Assembly: GCF_028745735.1 (NCBI RefSeq)
Contig: NZ_JAQZSM010000010.1
Span: 85,741-149,740 of the forward strand
Reading direction: 5' to 3'
Length of the DNA stretch: 64,000 bases
Origin: Roseinatronobacter alkalisoli
GTDB lineage: Bacteria; Pseudomonadota; Alphaproteobacteria; Rhodobacterales; Rhodobacteraceae
Below are positions 1 through 8,908 of this stretch, piece after piece. The position numbers and the translations under genes are program-made. Within the stretch, counting starts at the first letter, position 1. Each line of letters begins with the position of its first letter. Below the pieces are notes generated by a model. It was not told the DNA's origin, made no database searches, and was given only the letters and a program-made list of their open reading frames with translations.

Positions 1-23
1 GTTCCTTCTGTATCGGCAAATAG
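1..23 (+). CDS. mnmE: MnmE (TrmE) C-terminal end, partial
   Basis: Only the last codons are in the window: they read S-F-C-I-G-K followed by TAG at 21-23. The C-terminal Cys-Ile-Gly-Lys is the hallmark ending of MnmE, the GTPase that works with MnmG to modify the wobble uridine of certain tRNAs. The gene next downstream is mnmG, the usual alphaproteobacterial order, which supports the reading. The rest of the gene lies upstream of the window. Confidence 0.8.
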
Positions 24-26
24 GAG

Positions 27-42
27 TGTTTCACGTGAAACA
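27..42. promoter_or_regulatory. parS: parS site 1 (perfect 16-bp palindrome)
   Basis: The sequence TGTTTCACGTGAAACA is a perfect palindrome and matches the ParB-binding parS consensus known from alphaproteobacteria. It spans the start of mnmG, and its central GTG is the likely mnmG start codon. The parA and parB genes lie about 2.5 kb downstream. Confidence 0.9.
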
Positions 43-1897
43 TTACGACGTCATTGTGATTGGTGGTGGCCATGCCGGAACAGAAGCCGCGCTTGCGGCC
101 GCGCGCATGGGGGCGCAGACGGCGCTTGTCACCTTCCGCAAGCAGGATCTGGGCGTCATGTCCTGCAACCCCGCGATTGGCGGTCTGGGCAAGGGCCATC
201 TGGTGCGTGAAATTGACGCCCTTGATGGGCTGATGGGTCGCGCCGGGGACTATGCTGCAATTCAGTATCGGCTGTTGAACCGGTCCAAGGGGCCAGCGGT
301 GCAGGGGCCACGGGTTCAGGCAGACCGCAAACGCTACGCTGAATTTGTCGGGCGCACCGTTCTGGCCGCTGACGGGCTGGATGTGATAGCCGGTGAAGTG
401 ACCGCATTGTTGATAGAAGGGGACTCTGTTGTCGGCATAACGCTGAACTCCGACACAGATATACGCGCGCAATCCGTTGTTCTGACCACCGGCACATTCC
501 TTGGTGGCAAGGTGTTCATCGGCGATGTGAGCTTTGCGGCGGGGCGCATGGGAAATGCTGCATCCAGCATACTTGCCCAGCAATTGCGCGGGCTTGGCCT
601 GCCGATGGGGCGGTTGAAAACCGGAACGCCGCCACGGTTGGACGGAAAAACCATCAACTGGGACATACTGGAGAAGCAACCGGGTGATGAAGACCCCGAA
701 TTCCTGTCCTTCCGGACCGACCATGTCATCGCAAATCAGGTGGCTTGCGCAATCACGCATACCAACCCGCAAACCCATGATATTATTCGTGAAAACCTGG
801 CGCTGTCAGCCATGTATGGTGGCCATATCGAAGGGGTGGGGCCGCGCTACTGCCCGTCGATCGAAGACAAGATCACCCGCTTCGCTGATAAATCATCGCA
901 TCAGGTCTTTCTGGAACCCGAAGGGCTGGATGATGACACGGTATATCCCAACGGCATCTCCACATCTTTGCCGGAAAATGTGCAAGAAGCCTATGTCCGG
1001 ACAATTTCCGGGTTGGAGGATGTTCGCATCCTGCAGCCGGGTTACGCCATTGAATATGATTATCTGGACCCCCGCGCGCTGAAATCCACCTTGCAATTGA
1101 AGGCGCTGAACGGGTTTTACCTGGCGGGGCAGATCAACGGCACAACCGGGTATGAGGAAGCGGGCGCACAAGGCTTGGTCGCGGGGCTGAATGCCGCGCT
1201 TGGTGCATTGGGGCGCCCGCCCGCAAGTTTCAGCCGGGCCGACAGCTATATCGGTGTCATGATTGATGACCTGATTTCCCGCGGCGTGGCCGAACCCTAC
1301 CGCATGTTTACATCGCGCGCAGAATACCGCCTGTCCCTGCGCGCCGATAATGCAGATCAGCGGTTGACCCCGCTGGGGCTTGATCTGGGCTGCATTTCTG
1401 ATGAACGCACGGCCGCGTTTCTGACCAAGACCGACCGGTTGGACCGCGCCCGCAACCAGATGCGCGCCGTCACGTTCACATCGCGGCAGTTGAACGCGAA
1501 TGGCCATAAGGTCAGTGAAGACGGGGTCCGCCGCGACGCGCTGACTTTGCTCGGGTTGCAGGGGTTTGATTTCGCGACACTGGAATTGCTCGCGCCAGAT
1601 CTGGCGCAGATCGATGCGCAAACCAAGGCGCAGCTGGAGAAAGAGATGGTGTATCACGCCTATCTGGAACGGCAGAATGCACAGATCAGGGCGCTGAAGG
1701 CTGATGAGAATCGTCGCTTTCCGGATGGGTTCGATTTTGCGTCCGTCAGCGGGTTATCGCATGAGTTGATTGGCAAACTGATGACGGCGCAGCCCGAAAC
1801 GATGGCGCAGGCCGCCAGAATTGACGGCATGACCCCGGCCGCGCTGGTGCTGCTGCTGTCTCGTTTGCAGCAACGCGAAAGGCGTGCGTCGGCATGA
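35..1897 (+). CDS. mnmG: tRNA uridine-5-carboxymethylaminomethyl modification enzyme MnmG (GidA)
   Basis: MnmG is the FAD-dependent partner of MnmE; the complex installs cmnm5 or related groups on U34 of tRNAs in the cytosol. The N-terminal Rossmann motif [10 protein letters not shown] begins at residue 10, and the family segments [11 protein letters not shown] and [12 protein letters not shown] are present. The length, 620 residues, is normal. I chose the GTG at 35 because TAGGAG at 21-26 lies 8 bases ahead of it. An in-frame GTG at 26 overlaps that ribosome site and would add Phe-His-Val. The start lies inside a parS site. The stop overlaps the rsmG start (ATGA), so the two are probably translationally coupled. 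Confidence 0.97.
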   Translation: MKHYDVIVIGGGHAGTEAALAAARMGAQTALVTFRKQDLGVMSCNPAIGGLGKGHLVREIDALDGLMGRAGDYAAIQYRLLNRSKGPAVQGPRVQADRKRYAEFVGRTVLAADGLDVIAGEVTALLIEGDSVVGITLNSDTDIRAQSVVLTTGTFLGGKVFIGDVSFAAGRMGNAASSILAQQLRGLGLPMGRLKTGTPPRLDGKTINWDILEKQPGDEDPEFLSFRTDHVIANQVACAITHTNPQTHDIIRENLALSAMYGGHIEGVGPRYCPSIEDKITRFADKSSHQVFLEPEGLDDDTVYPNGISTSLPENVQEAYVRTISGLEDVRILQPGYAIEYDYLDPRALKSTLQLKALNGFYLAGQINGTTGYEEAGAQGLVAGLNAALGALGRPPASFSRADSYIGVMIDDLISRGVAEPYRMFTSRAEYRLSLRADNADQRLTPLGLDLGCISDERTAAFLTKTDRLDRARNQMRAVTFTSRQLNANGHKVSEDGVRRDALTLLGLQGFDFATLELLAPDLAQIDAQTKAQLEKEMVYHAYLERQNAQIRALKADENRRFPDGFDFASVSGLSHELIGKLMTAQPETMAQAARIDGMTPAALVLLLSRLQQRERRASA

Positions 1898-2511
1898 CAG
1901 AAACCACGATTGCCGGCATCAATGTTTCACGTGAAACAATGGACCGGCTGAATGCATATTCCGCGCTGCTGGAGAAGTGGAATCGCAAGATAAATCTGGT
2001 TGCGCCCGCCACGATACCGACCCTGTGGCAGCGGCATATCGTTGATTCCGCGCAGGTATTTGCCCTGACACCCCGCGATGTAGGGGTTTGGGCGGATTTC
2101 GGATCCGGGGGCGGCCTGCCCGGTGCGGTGTGTGCGATTCTGGCGGCGGAGCATATGCCGGAGTGTCATTTTACCCTTGTTGAAAGCGATAAACGCAAGG
2201 CCGCGTTCCTGATGACAGTTGCGCGTGAACTGGGCCTGCCGGTGCGTGTGCTGGCCCAACGGGTTGAGGCAGTAGATCCGTTGAATGCGGGGGCGGTTTC
2301 TGCGCGCGCGCTGGCGCCGCTCCCGCAACTATTGGCATGGATCAGCCCGCATCTTGCACAGGGGGGAATAGCGCTTTTGCCGAAGGGAAAAACATGGCAG
2401 GAAGAACTTGAAGCCGCCCGTTCTGAATGGCAATTTGCTGTTACTCCGCATATCAGCCAGACCGACCCGGCGGCGCGTTTGCTGGAAATAAAGGATCTTT
2501 CGCGTGTCTAA
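1894..2511 (+). CDS. rsmG: 16S rRNA (guanine-527-N7)-methyltransferase RsmG (GidB)
   Basis: RsmG methylates G527 of 16S rRNA using S-adenosylmethionine. The SAM-binding motif [10 protein letters not shown] lies at residues 68-77, and the family motif SARALAPL follows later. At 205 residues it has the usual size. The ATG overlaps the mnmG stop by four bases, and its own stop overlaps the parA GTG, giving one compact mnmE-mnmG-rsmG-parA-parB run. Residues 10-15 (N-V-S-R-E-T) are encoded by a perfect parS site, so this stretch serves both protein and ParB binding. Confidence 0.96.
   Translation: MTETTIAGINVSRETMDRLNAYSALLEKWNRKINLVAPATIPTLWQRHIVDSAQVFALTPRDVGVWADFGSGGGLPGAVCAILAAEHMPECHFTLVESDKRKAAFLMTVARELGLPVRVLAQRVEAVDPLNAGAVSARALAPLPQLLAWISPHLAQGGIALLPKGKTWQEELEAARSEWQFAVTPHISQTDPAARLLEIKDLSRV
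1923..1938. promoter_or_regulatory. parS: parS site 2, inside rsmG
   Basis: This is a second perfect copy of TGTTTCACGTGAAACA. It is wholly inside the coding region of rsmG, where it encodes N-V-S-R-E-T. It lies about 570 bp before parA. Confidence 0.9.
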
Positions 2512-3319
2512 TCCAGGAACCACCCGAATCATTGCGGTTGCCAATCAGAAGGGTGGCGTAGGCAAGACGACAACGGCCATCAACCTGGCTTCCGCATTGG
2601 CGGAGCAGGGCATGCGGACATTGCTGATTGATCTGGACCCGCAAGGAAATGCCTCGACCGGGCTGGGGGTGGAACCGGGGGCGCGAAAATACACCACATA
2701 TGACCTGATTTTTGCAGAGGTTCCGGCAGGAAAAATCATCGTCCAGACGGAACAGGACGGTCTATATCTTGTCCCTGCAACGACTGATCTTTCGTCGGCG
2801 GATATTGAACTGATGTCGCGGGCCAGACGGTCGCATCTGCTGCATGATGCGCTGCGCCAGCCGGATATATTCCACGAGGGGTTTGACTATATCCTGATTG
2901 ATTGCCCGCCATCGCTGAGTTTGCTGACGGTCAATGCGATGGTGGCGTCGCATTCGGTTCTGGTGCCGCTACAGGCGGAATTTTTTGCGCTGGAAGGATT
3001 GTCGCAACTTATGCTGACTGTACGCGAATTGCGTGACACGGCGAATCCGCAGCTGCGCATCGAAGGTATTTTGCTGACGATGTATGACAAGCGCAACAAT
3101 CTGGCCCAACAGGTCGAAGAAGACGCACGCGGGAATCTGGGTGATCTGGTCTTTGAAACCATTATTCCGCGCAATGTACGTATCAGCGAAGCGCCATCCT
3201 ATGCGGTGCCGGTCTTGCGCTATGACACGCAGTCAAAAGGGGCGGTGGCCTATCGGCAGCTTGCTGTAGAATTGCTGACAAAACATAATAAATCCCTAAG
3301 GGAAAGGGCAGTATCATGA
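2504..3319 (+). CDS. parA: Chromosome partitioning ATPase ParA (Soj family)
   Basis: ParA is the deviant Walker ATPase that binds DNA non-specifically and moves ParB-parS complexes during chromosome segregation. The deviant Walker A motif KGGVGKTTT is at residues 16-24, and the Walker B region ILIDCPPSL follows near residue 130. The length of 271 residues fits a short chromosomal ParA without an N-terminal DNA-binding domain. It starts with GTG, overlapping the rsmG stop, with AAGGAT upstream. The stop overlaps the parB ATG. Confidence 0.97.
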   Translation: MSNPGTTRIIAVANQKGGVGKTTTAINLASALAEQGMRTLLIDLDPQGNASTGLGVEPGARKYTTYDLIFAEVPAGKIIVQTEQDGLYLVPATTDLSSADIELMSRARRSHLLHDALRQPDIFHEGFDYILIDCPPSLSLLTVNAMVASHSVLVPLQAEFFALEGLSQLMLTVRELRDTANPQLRIEGILLTMYDKRNNLAQQVEEDARGNLGDLVFETIIPRNVRISEAPSYAVPVLRYDTQSKGAVAYRQLAVELLTKHNKSLRERAVS

Positions 3320-4206
3320 CCGAACGCAAGCTGGAACGCCGTGGGCTGGGCCGGGGTCTATCCGCGTTGATGGCGGATGTCACGGCAACGACGCAGACCG
3401 ATAGCGCAGTGGGCGAACACCAGGGTCGTGAACAGCGCTTGCCGGTTGAAAAACTGGTGCCGAACCCTGATCAGCCACGGCGGCATTTTGATGACACCTC
3501 GCTTGCTGAACTTGCGGCTTCGATCAAGGAAAAGGGCGTTATCCAGCCGCTGATCGTCCGGATGAAGGGCGATATGTATGAAATCATCGCGGGCGAGCGG
3601 CGCTGGCGTGCCGCGCAGCGTGCGCAGGTTCATGAAGTCCCTGTAATCATTCGGGATTTTACCGATACTGAAGTGCTGGAAATCGCGATTATCGAGAATA
3701 TCCAGCGCGCCGACCTGAACCCCGTGGAAGAGGCGATGGGCTACCGCCAGTTGATCGAGCGGTTTGGCCATACGCAGGAAAAACTGGCAGAGGCGATGGG
3801 CAAAAGCAGATCGCATATCGCCAACCTGATGCGCTTGCTGACCTTGCCTGAAGATGTGCTGGCCATGTTGCGCGAAGGGCGGTTAAGTGCCGGTCATGCG
3901 CGGGCGTTGATTACCGCTGATCTGCCATCGACATTGGCCCGCAAGGTTGTGGCCGAAGGGCTGAGCGTGCGTCAGACAGAGGCGCTGGTGAAAAAGCCAG
4001 ATGTGGAATCGCGCAAGAAAACCGCAAGCCGTAGCAACCAGAAAGATGCGGATCTGATTGCCCTGCAAAATGACCTGTCAGCGGCGCTGAAACTGCCTGT
4101 CGATATTACCTATGACGGCGGCGGCAAGGGGCAGGTGGTCATCAAATACCGGTCGATGGAAGAAATGGACCGTCTGTGCAAGGTGTTGGGCAACCCTATT
4201 GTATAA
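3316..4206 (+). CDS. parB: Chromosome partitioning protein ParB (Spo0J family, CTPase)
   Basis: ParB binds parS, spreads as a CTP-dependent clamp and is moved by ParA. The N-terminal CTP-binding domain is visible through PNPDQPRR, GERRWRA and ENIQRADLNP (roughly residues 50-140). A helix-turn-helix DNA-binding region follows (KLAEAMGKSRSHIANLMR), then a C-terminal dimerisation region. The 296 residues are typical. The ATG overlaps the parA stop. The last 11 bases overlap the convergent hemW tail, so little room remains for a terminator. Three parS targets lie within 6 kb. Confidence 0.97.
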   Translation: MTERKLERRGLGRGLSALMADVTATTQTDSAVGEHQGREQRLPVEKLVPNPDQPRRHFDDTSLAELAASIKEKGVIQPLIVRMKGDMYEIIAGERRWRAAQRAQVHEVPVIIRDFTDTEVLEIAIIENIQRADLNPVEEAMGYRQLIERFGHTQEKLAEAMGKSRSHIANLMRLLTLPEDVLAMLREGRLSAGHARALITADLPSTLARKVVAEGLSVRQTEALVKKPDVESRKKTASRSNQKDADLIALQNDLSAALKLPVDITYDGGGKGQVVIKYRSMEEMDRLCKVLGNPIV

Positions 4207-5353
4207 GCAGTTCCCGCAGCAGGGCGTTCAGAATAGGGCGTCCTGTTGCGGTTGCGGCGATGCGGTCGGCGTTTCTGGTCATGAACCCGTCTGACACCAG
4301 TGAATCGATACGCTCAGCAGGCAGGGAATGCCCAGCAAGTGTTTGATAACGTTGAATATCTGCCCCTTCCGACAGGCGCAACGACATCATCAGATATTCC
4401 AGCGCCTGTTCATCCCGGGGAATGGTCCGGCGCGGGCTTTCGCCATGGCCTTTGGTTGTAACCTGATCCAGCCATGTCTGGGGGTGCAGGGGTGTTTGCG
4501 TGGCGATACGGGCGTTGCCAGTGGTCAGCCGCCCATGTGCGCCGGGGCCAATGCCTGCATAATCGCCATAGCGCCAGTAAATCAGGTTATGGCGCGATTG
4601 CGCGCCGTCGCGGGCATGGTTGGATATTTCATAGGCGGGCATGTCATGTGCATCACAAATTTCCTGTGTTATCATATACATATCAGCGGAAATATCGTCA
4701 TCTGGCAGCCCTTGCAGCCCGCCTTTTGCATGCCGCGCCCCGAATGCAGTGCCGGATTCGATGGTCAGTTGATATAGCGATAAGTGGTCAACGGCCATAG
4801 ACAGCGCTTCCTGCAATTCGGCCTGCCATTGTGGCAATGTCTGGAATTGCCGCGCATAGATCAGGTCAAAGCTGACACGATCAAACGCTGCACGGGCAAT
4901 ATCAAACGCCGCGCGCCCTTCGGCCACGGAATGCAGGCGGCCAAGGCGACGCAGATCAGTGTCATTCAGGGCCTGAATGCCCATGGACACGCGATTGACG
5001 CCCGCATCGGCATAGGCGCGAAAGCGCCCCGCTTCGACGGATGAGGGGTTTGCTTCCAGCGTCACCTCGAAATCATTGGCGGTGGTCCAGCGGGCGCGAA
5101 TGCGGTCCAGCAGGGCGGCAACGGTTTCGGGGTCCATCAGGCTGGGGGTGCCGCCGCCGAAGAAAACGGTGTTCAGCAACCGGTCGCCGGTATCAAGTGC
5201 GATGCGATCAATTTCCGACAGATAGGCGGCAGCCCATGCGCGTTGATCGATATGGGCCGCGACATGGCTGTTAAAATCGCAATAGGGGCATTTCGACTGG
5301 CAGAACGGCCAATGAATATACAGGCCGAAGCCGCCATTCTGCCAGTCTTGCAT
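4196..5353 (-). CDS. hemW: Radical SAM heme chaperone HemW (HemN-like)
   Basis: The protein has the radical SAM cluster motif CxxxCxxC as CQSKCPYC (residues 18-25) followed by DFN. That is the HemW form, not the CxxxCxxCxC of true coproporphyrinogen dehydrogenase HemN. HemW is known as a heme-binding and delivery protein; older annotation calls it an oxygen-independent coproporphyrinogen III oxidase. GGGTPS and the C-terminal HemN domain are present; length is 385 residues. It is the last gene of a minus-strand run rph-rdgB-ridA-hemW with a 3-base gap to ridA. This rdgB-hemW linkage is common in proteobacteria. Confidence 0.93.
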   Translation of the reverse strand: MQDWQNGGFGLYIHWPFCQSKCPYCDFNSHVAAHIDQRAWAAAYLSEIDRIALDTGDRLLNTVFFGGGTPSLMDPETVAALLDRIRARWTTANDFEVTLEANPSSVEAGRFRAYADAGVNRVSMGIQALNDTDLRRLGRLHSVAEGRAAFDIARAAFDRVSFDLIYARQFQTLPQWQAELQEALSMAVDHLSLYQLTIESGTAFGARHAKGGLQGLPDDDISADMYMITQEICDAHDMPAYEISNHARDGAQSRHNLIYWRYGDYAGIGPGAHGRLTTGNARIATQTPLHPQTWLDQVTTKGHGESPRRTIPRDEQALEYLMMSLRLSEGADIQRYQTLAGHSLPAERIDSLVSDGFMTRNADRIAATATGRPILNALLRELLIQ

Positions 5354-5356
5354 GGT

Positions 5357-5731
5357 TCAGCCTTTCAGCGCGGTCACTTCGATCTCGATCAGCATTTCCG
5401 GCTTGATCAGACCGGCGATGACCATCGTGGCGGCGGGGCGGATTTCGCCCATTGCCTCGCCCAATGCGGGCAGCAGGTCATCCAGCAGGGCGGCATCGGT
5501 CAGGGTGTATTGCACACGCACAATGTCGTCCATGGCAAAACCGCCATCGGCAAGGGCCTTGGCGATGGTGGCAAAACAGTTGCGCGCCTGATCGGCCACG
5601 CCTGCGGGCATGGTCATTGTGGCATAGTCATAGCCGGTGACACCGGACACAAAGCACCAATCCCCTTTGACCACAGCGCGGCTGTAACCCATGGTTTTTT
5701 CGAACGGGGAACCGGTTGAGATGCGTTTCAC
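5357..5731 (-). CDS. RidA/YjgF family protein
   Basis: This is a small (124 residue) member of the RidA/YjgF/Rid family, whose best-known members hydrolyse reactive enamine/imine intermediates from PLP enzymes. The central VSGVTGYD and the C-terminal PEMLIEIEVTAL fit the family. The canonical arginine of RidA (usually in an R-P-A-S/R-x-x-V setting) appears in RPAATMV, so imine deaminase activity is possible but not certain. I prefer GTG at 5731 as start: it overlaps the rdgB stop as GTGA and has AAAGG nine bases ahead. An ATG at 5740 would put the ribosome site next to the start codon. The start codon lies in parS site 3. Confidence 0.85.
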   Translation of the reverse strand: MKRISTGSPFEKTMGYSRAVVKGDWCFVSGVTGYDYATMTMPAGVADQARNCFATIAKALADGGFAMDDIVRVQYTLTDAALLDDLLPALGEAMGEIRPAATMVIAGLIKPEMLIEIEVTALKG

Positions 5732-5738
5732 GTGAAAC
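5725..5738. promoter_or_regulatory. parS: parS site 3 (near-perfect)
   Basis: The 14-base palindrome GTTTCACGTGAAAC is intact; of the 16-base consensus only one outer base differs (C in place of T at 5724). It covers the rdgB stop and the ridA start on the minus strand. It sits about 1.5 kb after parB. Confidence 0.8.
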
Positions 5739-6336
5739 ATCCTTTCAGTAGGGCGGCGATGGCTGCGCCGCGATGGGAAAGCGCGTTCTTTTCATCCGGC
5801 GTCATTTCCGCAAATGTGCGTTGACTGCCTTCGGGCTGGAACATGGGGTCGTATCCGTGGCCGGTCTGGCCACGACAGGGCCAGACAAGCTGACCATGAA
5901 CAAAACCTTCGAACACTTCTTCATGGCCATCGGGCCAGGCCAGCACCAACGTGCAGCAAAACCGTGCGTGCCAGGGCTGGGGCGCGTTGCGTTCCAGCAG
6001 TTTCGCATGGGTTTTTTCCATGGCCATGGTGAAATCACGGCCATTCGGGGTTTCGGCCCAATCGGCGGTATACACACCGGGGGCATTGTCGAGGGCCATG
6101 ACCTCCAGCCCGGAATCATCGGCCAGCGCGGGCAGGCCGGTGGCATGCGCTGCGGCATGCGCCTTGATCCGCGCATTGCCGATGAAACTGGTTTCGGTTT
6201 CTGCGGGTTCGGGCAGGGCATATTCCGCAGCTGACGTGACCGAAATACCCAACGGTCCCATGATCTGGCGGAATTCTTCCAGTTTGCCAGCATTATGGGT
6301 GGCAAGCAGCAGGGTGTTTTCGGAAAACGTTCTCAT
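5728..6336 (-). CDS. rdgB: dITP/XTP pyrophosphatase RdgB (HAM1 family)
   Basis: RdgB hydrolyses dITP, ITP and XTP to monophosphates and keeps deaminated purines out of DNA and RNA. The N-terminal substrate motif THNAGK is at residues 13-18, LADDSGLEV with the catalytic Asp is near residues 71-79, and the C-terminal [10 protein letters not shown] and SHR motifs are visible. The length is 202 residues, normal for the family. The ATG overlaps the rph stop (ATGA), and the stop overlaps the ridA GTG, so rph-rdgB-ridA are probably co-translated. Confidence 0.95.
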   Translation of the reverse strand: MRTFSENTLLLATHNAGKLEEFRQIMGPLGISVTSAAEYALPEPAETETSFIGNARIKAHAAAHATGLPALADDSGLEVMALDNAPGVYTADWAETPNGRDFTMAMEKTHAKLLERNAPQPWHARFCCTLVLAWPDGHEEVFEGFVHGQLVWPCRGQTGHGYDPMFQPEGSQRTFAEMTPDEKNALSHRGAAIAALLKGCFT

Positions 6337-7046
6337 ATGATGGCGGCTTTCTGGGCGGCAACCAGTTCGCTGACGCCTTTTTCAGCAAGATCCATCAGCT
6401 TGTCCATCTCAGTGCGGGAAAATGTCGCGCCTTCGGCGCTCATCTGCACTTCTACCAACCGGCCGGAACCAAGCAGGATAAAGTTTCCGTCAACACCTGC
6501 GCTGCTGTCTTCGGCATAATCCAGATCCAGCACGGGCTGACCTGCATAAATTCCACAGCTTACCGCCGCCAGATAGTCGGTTACCGGGTCTGATACAATA
6601 TCGCCTGCTTTCAGCAGTTTGTTCACCGCCAGCCGCAATGCAACCCAGCCGCCGGTAATGGCCGCGCAACGGGTGCCGCCATCGGCCTGAATGACATCGC
6701 AATCAATGGTGATCTGGCGTTCACCAAGCGCGGAACGGTCCACACAGGCGCGCAAGGAACGCCCGATAAGGCGTTGAATTTCAATGGTTCTTCCTTGCTG
6801 CTTGCCGGATGCGGATTCGCGGCGCATGCGGGTATTGGTGGACCGTGGCAGCATGCCATATTCCGCCGTGACCCAGCCAAGGCCGGTATTGCGCAGGAAG
6901 GGCGGTGTGCGGTCTTCCAGGGATGCAGTGCAGATGACCCGGGTGTCGCCGATGGTGATCAGGCATGACCCTTCGGCGTGTTTGGTGACATTGGGTTCGA
7001 TTGAAATGTTGCGTAAACTGTCTAAGTCACGTCCAGAGGGGCGCAT
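6333..7046 (-). CDS. rph: Ribonuclease PH
   Basis: RNase PH is a phosphorolytic 3'-5' exoribonuclease that trims tRNA 3' ends. The sequence starts with the characteristic MRPSGR and has [24 protein letters not shown] and the C-terminal EVQMSAEG. The ATG at 7046 gives 237 residues, the usual length, with AAGGAT about eight bases upstream. A longer frame reaches 7091 but would add 15 unusual residues. It heads the minus-strand run rph-rdgB-ridA-hemW and is divergent from hrcA. Confidence 0.96.
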   Translation of the reverse strand: MRPSGRDLDSLRNISIEPNVTKHAEGSCLITIGDTRVICTASLEDRTPPFLRNTGLGWVTAEYGMLPRSTNTRMRRESASGKQQGRTIEIQRLIGRSLRACVDRSALGERQITIDCDVIQADGGTRCAAITGGWVALRLAVNKLLKAGDIVSDPVTDYLAAVSCGIYAGQPVLDLDYAEDSSAGVDGNFILLGSGRLVEVQMSAEGATFSRTEMDKLMDLAEKGVSELVAAQKAAII

Positions 7047-7183
7047 GGCAGATATCCTTTCATCCTTTGGGTTCCGCATACAGGGACGCATAGGCGGTGC
7101 GCAAGCCTGATACCCCTTGAATTATGTGCTGTTTTCAAGTCGATTTATGATGTTCTGAACCCGCATCCGCCATAAGGTTGCCC

Positions 7184-8263
7184 ATGCCTGAAACCCGAAC
7201 CTCCGCTGATCTTCTGTCTGAAATGAACGACCGCTCCCGCGAGGTGTTTCGCAGGGTGGTGGAATCCTATCTTGGATCAGGGGTGCCTGTCGGGTCGCGT
7301 AACCTGACACGCGACATGAGCGAGAAAGTATCCGCCGCAACGGTGCGCAATGTTATGCAGGATCTGGAATATCTGGGTCTGCTGGACAGCCCGCATGTGT
7401 CGGCGGGGCGCGTGCCCACCAATCTGGGCCTGCGCCTGTTTGTGGATTCATTGCTGGAAGTGGCGCCGCTGGATAATGCCGACCGCGCGAAGCTGGACAG
7501 CACCCTGGGCAGCAATGAGCGCGATGTTTCCAGTTTGCTGGATGCGGTGGGTGGCGCGTTGAGCGGCGTGACGCATGGCGCGTCGCTGGTGTTGTCGCCC
7601 AAACATGAAGCGGCGCTACGCCATATCGAATTTGTCAGTCTTGCCCCGGAACGGGCGCTGGTTGTGCTGGTTTTCGTGGACGGGCATGTTGAAAACCGCG
7701 TGTTTACCCCACCACGCGGGCTGACCCCTTCGGCCTTGCGCGAGGCCGCGAATTACCTGAATTCCATGGTGGAAGGGGCAAGTGTTACCGAACTTCTGGC
7801 GCGGTTCCGCCGTGAAATCAGCCGCAACCGGCGCGAGATTGACGTGCTGGCAGCAAGCCTTGTGGAACAGGGGCTTGCGGTCTGGGAAAATGAGGGCGAA
7901 CCACAGGAACGCCTGATTGTGCGCGGGCGCGCGAATCTGCTTGACGAAGGGGCCGGCACTGAAGATATCGACCGCATCCGGACCCTGTTCGATGATCTGG
8001 AACGCAAGCGCGATATTGCTGAGTTTCTGGAACTGACCGAACAGGGCGAGGGCGTGCGCATTTTTATCGGGGCGGAGAACCGACTTTTTTCGCTGACGGG
8101 TTCAAGTCTGGTGGTTTCCCCTTATATGAACGCAGAACGCAAGATTATTGGTGCGGTCGGCGTGATTGGTCCAACGCGGCTGAATTACGGGCGGATCGTG
8201 CCGATTGTGGATTACACGGCGCAGCTTGTCGGGCGGATATTGTCCGACCGCCAGGCAGAGTGA
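7184..8263 (+). CDS. hrcA: Heat-inducible transcription repressor HrcA
   Basis: HrcA is the winged-helix repressor that binds CIRCE elements ahead of groE-type operons. The N-terminal winged helix (VVESYLGSGVPVGSRNL, then VSAATVRNVMQDLE and SPHVSAGRVPT) and the C-terminal GVIGPTRLNYGR motif are present; length 359 residues. I chose ATG 7184 because TAAGG at 7173-7177 is six bases ahead; a TTG at 7178 is too close. It precedes grpE by 14 bases. In the 137-base gap to divergent rph there is CTTGAA at 7116-7121, a possible heat-shock -35, but no convincing -10 at standard spacing. I saw no CIRCE here. Confidence 0.95.
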   Translation: MPETRTSADLLSEMNDRSREVFRRVVESYLGSGVPVGSRNLTRDMSEKVSAATVRNVMQDLEYLGLLDSPHVSAGRVPTNLGLRLFVDSLLEVAPLDNADRAKLDSTLGSNERDVSSLLDAVGGALSGVTHGASLVLSPKHEAALRHIEFVSLAPERALVVLVFVDGHVENRVFTPPRGLTPSALREAANYLNSMVEGASVTELLARFRREISRNRREIDVLAASLVEQGLAVWENEGEPQERLIVRGRANLLDEGAGTEDIDRIRTLFDDLERKRDIAEFLELTEQGEGVRIFIGAENRLFSLTGSSLVVSPYMNAERKIIGAVGVIGPTRLNYGRIVPIVDYTAQLVGRILSDRQAE

Positions 8264-8277
8264 AGGAAAGAAAAACG

Positions 8278-8862
8278 ATGGCCGAGCCGAAACCAAAACT
8301 GCATCCGGAAACCGAAGCGGATGTATCGCAGGACCAGACAGCGCAGCAGGATGCGGACGCATCTGATTACGCCGACCCCTATCTGGCGCTGGAGGCGGAA
8401 CTGGAAGCGCTGCGCAAGGAACGCGATGAAATGCGTGACCGCATGATGCGCGCACTGGCCGATGCGGAAAACAGCCGCAAACGCGCCGAAAAGGACCGTC
8501 GCGATGCGCAGCTGTATGGCGGGTCCAAGATCGCGCGTGATATTCTGCCGGTCTATGACAATCTGGCCCGCGCGCTGAATGCCGTGAACGAAGATACCCG
8601 CAGCGCTGCCGGTGGTCTGGTTGAAGGTGTGGAACTGACGCTGCGCGAATTGACGAATGTGATGCAGAAACATGGTGTCGAACGTATCAGCCCTGAAGTG
8701 GGGGACATGTTCGATCCCCATGCGCATCAGGCCATGTTTGAAGCGCCAGTGCCGGATTTCAAGGCAGGCCAGATCATTCAGGTCATGGCGGACGGGTTCA
8801 AACTGTATGAACAACTGCTGCGCCCCGCGCATGTGGGGGTTTCGTCCACGCCAGCAGGGTAA
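8278..8862 (+). CDS. grpE: Nucleotide exchange factor GrpE (DnaK co-chaperone)
   Basis: GrpE releases ADP from DnaK in the Hsp70 cycle. The long N-terminal helix is visible in LEAELEALRKERDEMRDRMMRALADAEN (about residues 45-72), followed by DILPVYDNLARAL and the C-terminal domain ending RPAHVGVS. Length is 194 residues. The ATG at 8278 has AAGGAAAG upstream and follows hrcA by 14 bases, so the pair is one heat-shock operon. A hairpin and T-rich tract directly follow the stop. Confidence 0.95.
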   Translation: MAEPKPKLHPETEADVSQDQTAQQDADASDYADPYLALEAELEALRKERDEMRDRMMRALADAENSRKRAEKDRRDAQLYGGSKIARDILPVYDNLARALNAVNEDTRSAAGGLVEGVELTLRELTNVMQKHGVERISPEVGDMFDPHAHQAMFEAPVPDFKAGQIIQVMADGFKLYEQLLRPAHVGVSSTPAG

Positions 8863-8907
8863 AGGGGTATTCCGCCCCTTTTATTGAGTGTTTCCAGTCA
8901 GATGAAG
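8861..8907 (+). terminator. Terminator hairpin of grpE plus conserved tail (element copy A)
   Basis: A 7-bp stem AAAGGGG (8861-8867) / CCCCTTT (8875-8881) with a 7-base loop and a short T run ends the hrcA-grpE operon. Being A-rich on one side and T-rich on the other it may also serve mutS from the other strand. The following GAGTGTTTCCAGTCAGATGAAG (8886-8907, split here as GAGTGTTT then AGTCAGATGAAG) resembles the tail of four other hairpin elements in this window and is the most diverged copy. Confidence 0.75.
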
Positions 8908-8908
8908 T

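Noticed and set aside
26..34. GTG at 26 as start of mnmG
   Set aside because: It overlaps the ribosome site TAGGAG at 21-26; the GTG at 35 has proper spacing and gives the usual MnmG N-terminus.
893..1657. 254-codon open frame on the minus strand within mnmG
   Set aside because: It is an antisense shadow of a well-conserved gene, with no family pattern and unlikely composition. The same applies to the many other long antisense frames, for example inside maeB, iolC and clpB.
7116..7148. Heat-shock promoter before hrcA
   Set aside because: CTTGAA at 7116-7121 is a good -35, but at 13-18 base spacing no C-rich -10 is seen; I do not list it as a feature.
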